Source: Spirochaetaceae bacterium (lineage in GTDB: Bacteria; Spirochaetota; Spirochaetia; DSM-27196; Salinispiraceae). Taken from it: a stretch of DNA of 6,780 bases. Of the stretch, positions 1 through 6,184 are shown piece after piece (position 1 is the first letter of the stretch; every line of letters starts with the position of its first letter). Position numbers and translations under genes: made by a program. The notes beneath the pieces are model-generated. The model saw only the letters and a program-made list of their open reading frames with translations, was not told the DNA's origin and did not search any database. The stretch spans positions 1 to 6,780 of the forward strand of contig SKVS01000315.1 in NCBI GenBank assembly GCA_007129335.1. Direction: 5' to 3'.

Positions 1-95
1 AGAATCGCCGAATGGGTCTGGGAAAGGAAAAAGATGAGCAGGAAGGCCGGAGAAAAAATAATTCTGGAGAGTGTCATTTTATTTGCCAAGGTCAT
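1..95 (-). CDS. pgsA: Probable CDP-alcohol phosphatidyltransferase (PgsA-like), N-terminal fragment
   Basis: This is the beginning of a minus-strand gene that runs off the left edge. The frame is open from an ATG at 95-93 to position 1 and reads MTLANKMTLSRIIFSPAFLL followed by IFFLSQTHSAI (31 residues). An N-terminus of the form N-K-x-T-x-x-R followed at once by a hydrophobic helix with an early proline is typical of phosphatidylglycerophosphate synthases. In that family the enzyme joins CDP-diacylglycerol and glycerol 3-phosphate at the inner membrane, the committed step to phosphatidylglycerol. The diagnostic CDP-alcohol motif (DGxxAR...DxxxD) lies outside the window, so the call rests on the start alone. 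A stop codon (107-105) sits just upstream in frame, fixing this ATG as the first possible one, but no clear Shine-Dalgarno precedes it. Another CDP-alcohol transferase, such as PssA, is possible. The gene diverges from sppA. Confidence 0.6.
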   Translation of the reverse strand, partial: MTLANKMTLSRIIFSPAFLLIFFLSQTHSAI

Positions 96-111
96 ACATA
101 TTGTCTATGTT
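83..111 (+). promoter_or_regulatory. Candidate sigma-70 promoter for sppA
   Basis: TTGCCA (83-88) and TATGTT (106-111) are separated by 17 nt, a five-of-six and a four-of-six match to the -35 and -10 consensus. Transcription would begin near 118, giving a leader of about 70 nt before sppA. The -35 element overlaps the first codons of the divergent pgsA-like gene. Assigned by eye only. Confidence 0.35.
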
Positions 112-185
112 AGAATTGCTTCTTTGTCCAGGGGTCATTAACAAAACCCGGATCCATACATTGTCATTTTTATTCAGGAGTAACC

Positions 186-2600
186 ATGAAAAAGAACATC
201 ATCACTATAATTCTCGTACTCATGATCGGTATTCATTACGGGCAGACCCAGAACAACAACCCAGCCGATGCCCGTTTTGGATACGAATTTCTGGACAACC
301 CCGCATCCTGGGCCCTGGATCCAAATGTTTTCACCCTTGGAGTTTATACGGATTTTACTGCCGAGGATTTTTCAGGAGAAATGGATTTCGATCAGCTGCC
401 ATTTACCGTATTGCTTAATTCTCCTTTACTCAATGCAACCTATAGCAGAGATCGGGAAAATGGTATTCGCTACAGTTTTGGGTCAAGCTTTTCTCTGCCT
501 CCCTATTTTGCCTTTGGATACAGGAGTACTACAGACAGCACTGTAAGCGATAATACTATTTACGACTTCGGACTGATTGCCAGGCCAAATGGTTTTCTTT
601 CTCTGGGATTAACCTATGGAAATGTTTTTCTCGAAAACTCCTCACTTGGATTTGGTGCAGCCATCAGACCCCTCATATTCTTAAGGGATGACCTTGCACC
701 TATGCTAACTGTAAGCACAGATATGGTTTATACCAATGAGGTTTTCTCAGTGAACCAAGTCAGTGCCCGGTTCGTCTGGCAGAATACCCTGGGTCTAAAA
801 GCTTGGTACAATTGGCCCACCAGAACCATTGGTGCTGGACTAAGCCTGCAATTTGCTGGGGCTCAAACAAGTCTTTCCCTGGGCAATGTGCAGAATCCTG
901 GAAATTTTCGTTACGGAGTAACAGCGGGCATAAGCCCCAATCAGCAACAGCAGATAAACCCCCTGAGCAAAACCACCTTGTATATTGATGGTTCTCTGCC
1001 TTTAATCGATTCACCTCAATTGGCACCAGGTTTTCTTGGGCAATCCAGAGGTCTGTCTTTTAACCTGGTGGTTCAAGCCATCGAAAAAGCGGCCCAAGAC
1101 CCGGCAATTCAAGCTCTTGTCCTGGAAGAAATTCCCTCTTTGACCTCTTTAGCAAAAGCACAGGAACTGGGCAGGGCACTGAAAACATTTCAGGAATCGG
1201 GTAAACCTGTTTATGTATACGCCCGACGGTTTACCACCCTGGATTATATCTACCTTGCTTCCCTTGCAGACTTCATAGGAATAGATTATTACGGTTCGGT
1301 AATACTCACCGATGTCCGTGCAGGTTCCCTTTATGTACGGGGATTCACCGAAAAACTCGGAGTTCGCTTTTTTCCATTACGGTCCCACGAATATAAGAGC
1401 GGGGGCAATATATTTACGGAATACGGAATGACCGATGCTGAACGGGAAGCCTACACCCGAATGGTCCAGGGAATGGCAAATCAAAACTATACCTTTCTTG
1501 ATTCTGTCAGATCAGCAAAGCTTTCTGACCCATCGGCATACATCCTAGCCCAGGGTCCCTATTTAACAGCCCGTTCTGCAAAGAATGCCGGATTGATCGA
1601 TGAAATACTCTTTCTGGATGAATTCAGGAAACACATTTCCAATGAGCTGGGAAATGAGAACCGTATTACCATCCAGAACTATATGGCTAAAGACCCGGCA
1701 TCCTGGGGTGAACGACCATTCAGCCAAACGGTCGCTGTTGTCCACCTGAACGGAAACATCATTGAAGGAAATGGAATTGCGGGACAGAATATCGGAACAA
1801 GCGCTGCCGAAGGCCTGCGTGCACTGAGGGAAAACCGATCAATAAAGGGAATTATTCTTCGGGTGGATTCGGGAGGTGGTTCAGCACTGATCAGCGAGCA
1901 TATTGCCCGGGAAGTACAGCTTGCTGTGGAGTCCGGACTCCCGGTTTATGTGTCCATGTCAGGCTATGCAGCATCCGGAGGTTATTATCTTTCAGCTCCA
2001 GCTACCAGAATCTATGCCGAAGAAGGTACAATAACCGGTTCCATTGGCGTTCTTGGTTTAGCCATCAGTACGAAAGAGCTCCTGGAAAATCTTGGGATTC
2101 AAGCAGATTTTATTTCTGCAAGTGACAGCTCGGATTTCGGAGACATTTTTCAAAATCCTCGAGAAAGAGACATGGAAATCCAGGAAGATATGCTGCGTTA
2201 CGTCTATGACCGCTTCGTAGAAGTGGTAGCTGAAGGAAGAAACCTGCCCATAGAAACAGTTGATGAACTGGGACAAGGACAGATCTGGTTAGGCTCGGAA
2301 GCCCTGGAAAACGGTCTCATTGACGCAATAGGCGGCCTGTCCCAGGTAAAGGCCGATATGGCAACCAAGCTCGGAGGCTCGGTAGTATTTAGGGACTATG
2401 TACCTGGAACCAATCCAGCCACCGGTGTTTTTGAGTTTATTTTACCCTTGCTTGGAGTTAATCTGCCCAATCTGAACGATTCTTCCCTTGTTCCAACAGC
2501 TGTAAGATCAACATGGAATCTTATCTCATCCCTGGATGAAATGGGCAATGGCCCCCTCATGCTGTTGCCAGATTACTTGTATCGGGACCAAGATTGGTAG
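186..2600 (+). CDS. sppA: Signal peptide peptidase SppA (S49, double-domain type) with N-terminal beta-barrel-like domain
   Basis: This 804-residue exported protein starts at an ATG 5 nt after AGGAG (176-180). Residues 1-20 form a signal peptide (two lysines, then a hydrophobic run) with no lipobox cysteine. Residues 45-255 are rich in alternating polar/hydrophobic strands with aromatic ends and glycine turns, and open with NPASWALDP, much like FadL/PorV-type outer-membrane barrels. Residues 260-804 match the tandem-domain SppA. The first half carries YLASLAD (356-362) and the general-base lysine K404 in EYKSGG. The second half carries the nucleophile S597 in AASGGYY and the TITGSIGV strand (615-622). 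The K-to-S distance (193 residues) is close to the 200 of E. coli SppA (K209/S409), so an active Ser-Lys dyad protease that degrades leftover signal peptides or other membrane peptides is expected. E. coli SppA is 618 residues; the excess here is the N-terminal domain. The usual SPGG motif reads SGGG (562-565). It stands alone, convergent with agcS. Confidence 0.92.
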   Translation: MKKNIITIILVLMIGIHYGQTQNNNPADARFGYEFLDNPASWALDPNVFTLGVYTDFTAEDFSGEMDFDQLPFTVLLNSPLLNATYSRDRENGIRYSFGSSFSLPPYFAFGYRSTTDSTVSDNTIYDFGLIARPNGFLSLGLTYGNVFLENSSLGFGAAIRPLIFLRDDLAPMLTVSTDMVYTNEVFSVNQVSARFVWQNTLGLKAWYNWPTRTIGAGLSLQFAGAQTSLSLGNVQNPGNFRYGVTAGISPNQQQQINPLSKTTLYIDGSLPLIDSPQLAPGFLGQSRGLSFNLVVQAIEKAAQDPAIQALVLEEIPSLTSLAKAQELGRALKTFQESGKPVYVYARRFTTLDYIYLASLADFIGIDYYGSVILTDVRAGSLYVRGFTEKLGVRFFPLRSHEYKSGGNIFTEYGMTDAEREAYTRMVQGMANQNYTFLDSVRSAKLSDPSAYILAQGPYLTARSAKNAGLIDEILFLDEFRKHISNELGNENRITIQNYMAKDPASWGERPFSQTVAVVHLNGNIIEGNGIAGQNIGTSAAEGLRALRENRSIKGIILRVDSGGGSALISEHIAREVQLAVESGLPVYVSMSGYAASGGYYLSAPATRIYAEEGTITGSIGVLGLAISTKELLENLGIQADFISASDSSDFGDIFQNPRERDMEIQEDMLRYVYDRFVEVVAEGRNLPIETVDELGQGQIWLGSEALENGLIDAIGGLSQVKADMATKLGGSVVFRDYVPGTNPATGVFEFILPLLGVNLPNLNDSSLVPTAVRSTWNLISSLDEMGNGPLMLLPDYLYRDQDW

Positions 2601-2633
2601 AGGATAGAAAACTTTTTTGGTTTTTAATCAACT

Positions 2634-2661
2634 AAAAAGACCCTCGCACGCGAGGGTCTTT
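2634..2661 (-). terminator. Rho-independent terminator of agcS, possibly bidirectional with sppA
   Basis: An 11-bp perfect stem (2636-2646 with 2651-2661, core AAGACCCTCG) encloses the tetraloop CACG. Read on the minus strand it is followed by a run of T (the A run at 2634-2638 on the plus strand), the classical terminator form for agcS, whose stop lies about 210 nt upstream on that strand. On the plus strand it is followed by TTTACCATTTTA, a weaker U-rich tail that could also end sppA transcription 36 nt past its stop codon. Confidence 0.7.
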
Positions 2662-2673
2662 ACCATTTTATGC

Positions 2674-2758
2674 GGGTTGTCCCGAAAATATCAGTTTCAT
2701 TTCTGGATCTGTTTCGCCTCTGTAGGCTCTTGCACGCAAGAGCCGAGTAGGCGTTCTA
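2674..2758. repeat. Tandem structured repeat, copy 1
   Basis: First of two diverged head-to-tail copies of an 86-88 bp unit that starts GGGTTGT and contains ATCTGTTTCGCCT (2707-2719), identical in copy 2. Its 3' half folds into a two-tier hairpin: outer stem CGCCT/AGGCG (2715-2719 with 2749-2753), an internal loop of 5/4 nt, and inner stem GGCTCTTG/CAAGAGCC (2725-2732 with 2737-2744) closed by the loop CACG. No run of T follows on either strand, so it is not an ordinary terminator. The unit lies in the untranslated space between convergent genes and its function is unknown. Confidence 0.65.
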
Positions 2759-2759
2759 T

Positions 2760-2841
2760 GGGTTGTTCCAGAAATGTTATTTTCGTATTTCCACATCTGT
2801 TTCGCCTATGAATGCCCTCGCATGCGAGGGCTAAACATGGC
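2760..2841. repeat. Tandem structured repeat, copy 2
   Basis: Second copy of the unit, starting GGGTTGT (2760-2766) and carrying ATCTGTTTCGCCT at 2795-2807, 88 bp after copy 1. It refolds the same way with different bases: outer stem GCC(t)ATG/CATGGC (2804-2810 with 2836-2841, one bulged T), a small internal loop, and inner stem GCCCTCG/CGAGGGC (2814-2820 with 2825-2831) around CATG. Inner stems differ between copies yet stay paired, which points to selection for the fold. Its tail after the hairpin resembles the start of agcS's 3' flank only weakly. Confidence 0.65.
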
Positions 2842-2868
2842 TTCTACAAGTTTGATGTGAAAATACTA

Positions 2869-4230
2869 TCAGTCATCCTTTGCTTCGGGAGATTTCAGGT
2901 AATCGTTCTTTTCTTTTACCAGAACCCCGGCAAGCACTATCATTGCAATAAGGTTAGGCGCTGCCATTAAACCGTTCATGGTGTCCGCAACGTCCCAAAC
3001 AAATTCCAATCCACCAACTGCTCCAATTACCAGGAACACAAGGAAAATAATTCGGTAAGGAAGAACAATTTTCTTACCAAAAATGTATTCCCAGCTCTTC
3101 TCACCATAGAAAGACCAGGTAAGCATGGTAGTATAAGAGAACAGAACCAAACCAATGAGTACAATGTACCCTCCAGGTCCAGGAAGTCCCTTATTAAATG
3201 CTGCAGACGCAAGAGCTGCACCAGTATTACCCGTGTCAATTACTCCAGTAACCAGAATAACCAATGCGGTCATGGTACAAACTACGATGGTATCAATAAA
3301 AACTTCGAAAATTCCCCACATACCTTGTTGGGTCGGGGAGTTCTTTGCCTGGGCATGAACGATTGAAGCCGCACCAAGACCTGCTTCGTTGGAGAAAATA
3401 CCCCGGGCAATACCAAAACGAATTGACATTGCAACTACAGAACCGGCAAAACCTCCGGTTGCTGCCATAGGATTGAACGCATAGTAGAAAATTTGTCCGA
3501 ATGCGTTTCCAATTTGACCAATATTCAATGCAATGACAATCAGTGAACCAAGCACATAGATAACTGCCATGAGGGGAACAATTTTTTCCGCTGTTTGGCC
3601 AATCCGCTTAATTCCGCCAAGAATAACCAAACCTACCAGAATAAACGCACCTGCTCCGGTAACCCATGAAGGTATACCAAACTGACTCAAAGAAGCAGCC
3701 ATGGTATTCGCCTGAACCATATTTCCAATTCCGAGGGCCGCAAGACCTGCAAGAAGAGCATAAGTAACTGCAAGCCATTTCCACTTTGGTCCAAGTCCTT
3801 TTTCGATGTAGTGCATTACACCACCCTGGACTTCACCATTTTCATCGATTGTCCGGTATTTCACCCCCAGGGAAGCTTCACCAAACTTTGTGGCCATACC
3901 CACGAGGGCAGACATCCACATCCAAAAAACCGCACCAGGTCCACCGAGGAAAATGGCAGTACTAACACCTGCAATATTCCCTACCCCAATGGTAGCTGCC
4001 ATTGCAGAACTTACTGCCTGGAAAGAAGAAATTGCTCCACTTTCTTCTGCAGTCGTTTTCTTCTTGAACATTCGGCCAAAGCTTTTTTTCCAAGCCAGAC
4101 CAAATTTCAAGAATTGAAAGAATCCTAAGCGGATCGTTAAATAGAGTCCTGTTCCCATGAGAAGAATCATGAAAGGAGGACCCCAAACGATACCGTTTAG
4201 CCAGCTGTTGAAATTAAGGAGTGCATCCAT
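2869..4230 (-). CDS. agcS: Sodium:alanine symporter (AgcS / DagA family)
   Basis: A full-length, 453-residue integral membrane transporter of the amino acid:cation symporter (AGCS) family, which brings alanine, and often glycine, into the cell together with Na+. About eleven hydrophobic segments can be seen, in keeping with the LeuT-like fold known for this family. The family signature GGPGAVFWMWMSALVG is at 96-111, preceded by the conserved SSAMAATIGVGNIAGV stretch (74-89); ARGIFSNEAGLGAASI (275-290) is the second hallmark. The start ATG (4230-4228) follows GGAGGT (4241-4236) with 5 nt between. The protein ends in a charged cytoplasmic tail. Its length equals that of well-studied family members. 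It diverges from an Lrp-type regulator gene and neighbours ald and alr, so alanine is the likeliest substrate; glycine or serine cannot be excluded from sequence alone. Confidence 0.95.
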   Translation of the reverse strand: MDALLNFNSWLNGIVWGPPFMILLMGTGLYLTIRLGFFQFLKFGLAWKKSFGRMFKKKTTAEESGAISSFQAVSSAMAATIGVGNIAGVSTAIFLGGPGAVFWMWMSALVGMATKFGEASLGVKYRTIDENGEVQGGVMHYIEKGLGPKWKWLAVTYALLAGLAALGIGNMVQANTMAASLSQFGIPSWVTGAGAFILVGLVILGGIKRIGQTAEKIVPLMAVIYVLGSLIVIALNIGQIGNAFGQIFYYAFNPMAATGGFAGSVVAMSIRFGIARGIFSNEAGLGAASIVHAQAKNSPTQQGMWGIFEVFIDTIVVCTMTALVILVTGVIDTGNTGAALASAAFNKGLPGPGGYIVLIGLVLFSYTTMLTWSFYGEKSWEYIFGKKIVLPYRIIFLVFLVIGAVGGLEFVWDVADTMNGLMAAPNLIAMIVLAGVLVKEKNDYLKSPEAKDD

Positions 4231-4262
4231 AATTTACCTCCAACCTACGGATTTCGTATTTC

Positions 4263-4291
4263 AGCGTAATTCGACTATGGCAATTCGTCAA
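4263..4291 (-). promoter_or_regulatory. Candidate promoter for agcS
   Basis: On the minus strand TTGACG (4291-4286) is followed after 17 nt by TACGCT (4268-4263). The -35 match is good and the -10 match is weak, which would suit a promoter that needs an activator. It would give a leader of about 25-30 nt containing the agcS Shine-Dalgarno. Confidence 0.35.
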
Positions 4292-4301
4292 GCAAATTGA
4301 C
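4287..4301. promoter_or_regulatory. Palindrome GTCAA-N5-TTGAC, candidate operator in the agcS/lrp spacer
   Basis: A perfect 5-bp inverted repeat with a 5-bp spacer, 15 bp in all, lies in the divergent spacer and overlaps the proposed agcS -35 element. Lrp/AsnC proteins commonly bind degenerate 15-bp palindromes, often in or near their own promoter, so the product of the adjacent gene is the natural candidate ligand. The same bases may simply be two back-to-back -35 hexamers (TTGACG leftward, TTGACC rightward). Confidence 0.3.
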
Positions 4302-4302
4302 C

Positions 4303-4337
4303 TTTTTTATAATATATATTTTTATATCTATATATAA
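4303..4337. other. Almost pure A/T tract in the divergent spacer
   Basis: Thirty-four of 35 bases are A or T, far above the surrounding DNA. The tract contains TATAAT (4308-4313) and several TATATA steps. It sits between the two divergent genes beside the GTCAA/TTGAC palindrome and could act as an easily melted or bent promoter segment, an UP element, or a wrapping site for an Lrp-type protein. No precise -10 for lrp could be fixed in it. Confidence 0.5.
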
Positions 4338-4436
4338 GTCGGCAAGTCTACTGCTGCTATTCACATACTCTCATCAGTAATTTTTCAACGAATATCCCTT
4401 TCCTTATGGATTTTTGCACTATACATTGAACTAATC

Positions 4437-4889
4437 ATGAAAGAAGAAACCCAATTGGTACTTGACCCAAAAGACTGGGAAATAATCCACCTCCTAAGAG
4501 CAGGAGTTATATCGAATAGTGCAATCGCCCGAAAGCTCGATGTATCCGAAGGCATGATTCGTAAAAGAATTAAGCGCTTACGAGACCTTGGTATTGTTTC
4601 CCTGAGAGGATTAATCAATACCGAAATGCTCCATAACAATCAGGTAGTTTGGCTTGGAATGAACCTGAGCGAAAGCAGACTGCTCGATAACAAAGCCCGG
4701 GAAATAACCGAACTGCCCCAGGTTCTCTCGGTTTCGGTGGTTTCGGGACGTTATGATTTGATTGTTGAGGTACTGGTTGATGCACACCGGGGCTTATTTA
4801 ACTTTCTGACACAGGTATTACCAAATATTGACGGAATAGTAAAAACCGAGAGTTTCGTTACCCTGAAAACCTACGCAAAACACGTGTAA
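4437..4889 (+). CDS. Lrp/AsnC-family transcriptional regulator
   Basis: A 150-residue protein with the two-part layout and usual length of the Lrp/AsnC family. Residues 9-58 form the winged helix-turn-helix: LDPKDWEIIHLL leads in, the helix-turn-helix proper is SNSAIARKLDVSEGMIRKRI (26-45), followed by RLRDLGIV. Residues 70-145 form the RAM effector and oligomerisation domain, with the typical VVSGRYDLIVEV (101-112). Such proteins bind amino acids and form dimers to octamers that wrap DNA. Its position between agcS and ald makes control of alanine uptake and breakdown in response to alanine the likely role, as AldR does for ald in mycobacteria; this is inferred from context. ATG 4437 is the first usual start in this frame, yet no Shine-Dalgarno precedes it, so translation may be weak. 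I see no terminator after the stop, so transcripts may run into ald. Confidence 0.9.
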   Translation: MKEETQLVLDPKDWEIIHLLRAGVISNSAIARKLDVSEGMIRKRIKRLRDLGIVSLRGLINTEMLHNNQVVWLGMNLSESRLLDNKAREITELPQVLSVSVVSGRYDLIVEVLVDAHRGLFNFLTQVLPNIDGIVKTESFVTLKTYAKHV

Positions 4890-4982
4890 GCCTATTTTGT
4901 TACTACTACAGTAATTACAAATATTCTCAAATTACAGCAAGATCAAGCCTTATTCGTAATTAGCTATAAATGTATCTATTAC

Positions 4983-5026
4983 CACGATTTGCGTAAAATT
5001 TTATTTGACTGAAAACGAAAATCGTG
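4983..5026. promoter_or_regulatory. Inverted repeat around the ald promoter, candidate operator
   Basis: CACGATTT (4983-4990) and AAATCGTG (5019-5026) are perfect 8-bp inverted arms with 28 bp between them. The arms bracket the proposed -35 element of ald and the right arm abuts the extended -10. Arm centres are 36 bp apart, so both could be contacted from roughly one helix face by an oligomeric regulator such as the adjacent Lrp-type protein. That assignment is an inference. Confidence 0.4.
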
Positions 5027-5033
5027 TGATTCT
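5005..5033 (+). promoter_or_regulatory. Candidate promoter of ald
   Basis: TTGACT (5005-5010), a 17-nt spacer and GATTCT (5028-5033) preceded by TG one base away (5025-5026) form a sigma-70-like promoter with an extended -10. Transcription would start near 5040, just ahead of the Shine-Dalgarno. The rest of the 178-bp gap after lrp is AT-rich and shows no terminator or other gene. Confidence 0.4.
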
Positions 5034-5054
5034 GAGTTTAGAAAGACTAAATTC

Positions 5055-5060
5055 GGAGGT
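5055..5060 (+). promoter_or_regulatory. Ribosome binding site that fixes the ald start
   Basis: GGAGGT lies 7 nt before the ATG at 5068. The frame is also open to an in-frame ATG-less stretch and a TTG near 5005, but this strong site and the alignment of the protein start with known alanine dehydrogenases choose 5068. Confidence 0.85.
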
Positions 5061-5067
5061 AATTGTT

Positions 5068-6180
5068 ATGAATGTAGGATCAGTAAAAGAAATAAAACGC
5101 CATGAATATCGTATAGGACTCACTCCTAACTGTGTTCGGGCGTACGTCGCTGCGGGACATACAGTGCGGATACAAAAAGATGCGGGACTCGGTGCTGGTT
5201 TTGAAAATGAAGAATATACAGCAGCAGGAGCCCAGGTTTGTGACACCGCTGAAGAGGTTTTTGCAAAAAGCGACATGATTGTTAAAGTAAAGGAACCCCA
5301 GGCTGCGGAATACCCCCTCATGCGGGAGGGTCAAATCATGTATACCTATTTACACCTTGCTGCAGATCAACCCTTAACCGAAGCACTGGTTAAGCAGGGA
5401 GTAACGGGAGTTGCTTATGAAACAGTAGAACCGGACAACCACACCCTTCCCCTACTCCGCCCAATGAGCGAAATAGCCGGCCGTTTGAGTGTTCAGGAAG
5501 GTGCTCGCTTCCTGGAAAAACCACAGGGTGGCCGTGGTGTGTTATTAGGCGGGGTTCCCAGCGTTGAAAAAGGCAAGGTTGCCATTCTTGGTGGTGGTGT
5601 TGTAGGAACAAACGCAGCTAAAATGGCTGTTGGTCTGGGTGCTCAGGTAACCATTCTGGATGTGAACATCGACCGCCTCGGTTATCTTGACGATATTTTC
5701 CAGGGCCGGGTAACCACCCTGTACAGCAGCAGGGGAAATATAGAGCAGGTTCTGCGGGAAAGCGATCTGGTAATTGGAGCAGTACTTATACCTGGGGCAA
5801 AAGCACCACACCTGGTAACCCGACAAGATCTGAAACTCATGAAAAAGGGTTCTGTTCTCGTAGACGTTGCAGTCGACCAGGGAGGCTGTATTGAAACCAC
5901 CAAGGCAACAACCCACGATGATCCCATTTTCGTTATTGATGATGTGGTTCACTACTGCGTTGCAAACATGCCCGGAGCGGTTTCCCGAACATCAACCCAG
6001 GCATTAACCACTGCGACCCTTCCTTACGGTCTCCAAATTGCTAAACTGGGAATTGAAGGAGCTGCGAAAAAAAGCATTGCAATTACCCGGGGAATTAATA
6101 CCTACAAAAAGAAACTAACCTATTTGGGTGTAGCTGAAGCATTTTCAATGGAGTACACCGACATTTCTACCTTGCTTTAA
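5068..6180 (+). CDS. ald: Alanine dehydrogenase
   Basis: A 370-residue cytoplasmic enzyme of normal family length that converts L-alanine, NAD+ and water reversibly to pyruvate, ammonium and NADH. The start MNVGSVKEIKRHEYRIGLTP is the classical family opening. Residues known from the Mycobacterium and Bacillus enzymes fall at their usual positions: R15 and K75 bind the pyruvate carboxylate and carbonyl, H96 and D270 are catalytic. The nucleotide-binding Rossmann fold has GGGVVG at 175-180 and D198 at the end of the next strand for the NAD ribose. PQGGRGVLLGGVPSV (152-166) and the VANMPGAVSRTST segment (298-310) are further family hallmarks. The gene is intact. It lies 178 bp after the Lrp-type regulator and 140 bp before alr, behind its own probable promoter and before a strong terminator. 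Together with agcS it supplies alanine catabolism, or nitrogen assimilation when run in reverse. Confidence 0.97.
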   Translation: MNVGSVKEIKRHEYRIGLTPNCVRAYVAAGHTVRIQKDAGLGAGFENEEYTAAGAQVCDTAEEVFAKSDMIVKVKEPQAAEYPLMREGQIMYTYLHLAADQPLTEALVKQGVTGVAYETVEPDNHTLPLLRPMSEIAGRLSVQEGARFLEKPQGGRGVLLGGVPSVEKGKVAILGGGVVGTNAAKMAVGLGAQVTILDVNIDRLGYLDDIFQGRVTTLYSSRGNIEQVLRESDLVIGAVLIPGAKAPHLVTRQDLKLMKKGSVLVDVAVDQGGCIETTKATTHDDPIFVIDDVVHYCVANMPGAVSRTSTQALTTATLPYGLQIAKLGIEGAAKKSIAITRGINTYKKKLTYLGVAEAFSMEYTDISTLL

Positions 6181-6184
6181 CGAG

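Noticed and set aside
1..141. Open plus-strand frame from the left edge to a TAA at 139-141, as if the end of an upstream gene
   Set aside because: It has no recognisable features and lies opposite the minus-strand frame whose start closely resembles PgsA; it is better seen as that gene's antisense shadow.
72..175. Short direct repeat TGTCATTTT(T)ATT at about 72-83 and 162-174
   Set aside because: One copy is inside the pgsA-like start and the match is short and T-rich; it is likely chance.
71..418. A 115-codon plus-strand frame overlapping the start of sppA
   Set aside because: It begins at a GTG, has no ribosome binding site, reads as low-quality sequence and overlaps the clearly real sppA frame.
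2617..2811. A 64-codon plus-strand frame in the convergent gap
   Set aside because: It runs through the hairpins and tandem repeats, starts at a non-ATG codon without a ribosome binding site, and its translation is cysteine- and arginine-rich noise.
2636..2841. CRISPR array or riboswitch in the repeat region
   Set aside because: Only two diverged long units with no unique spacers exist, and the region lies downstream of both genes, so it controls no start by riboswitch.
5005..5067. In-frame extension of ald by 21 codons to a TTG
   Set aside because: The extra residues have no counterpart in alanine dehydrogenases, the region holds the probable promoter, and a strong ribosome binding site precedes ATG 5068.
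5545..5952. A 135-codon minus-strand frame inside ald, and similar antisense frames in sppA, agcS and alr
   Set aside because: They lie wholly within well-supported genes, lack ribosome binding sites and show no protein-like motifs.
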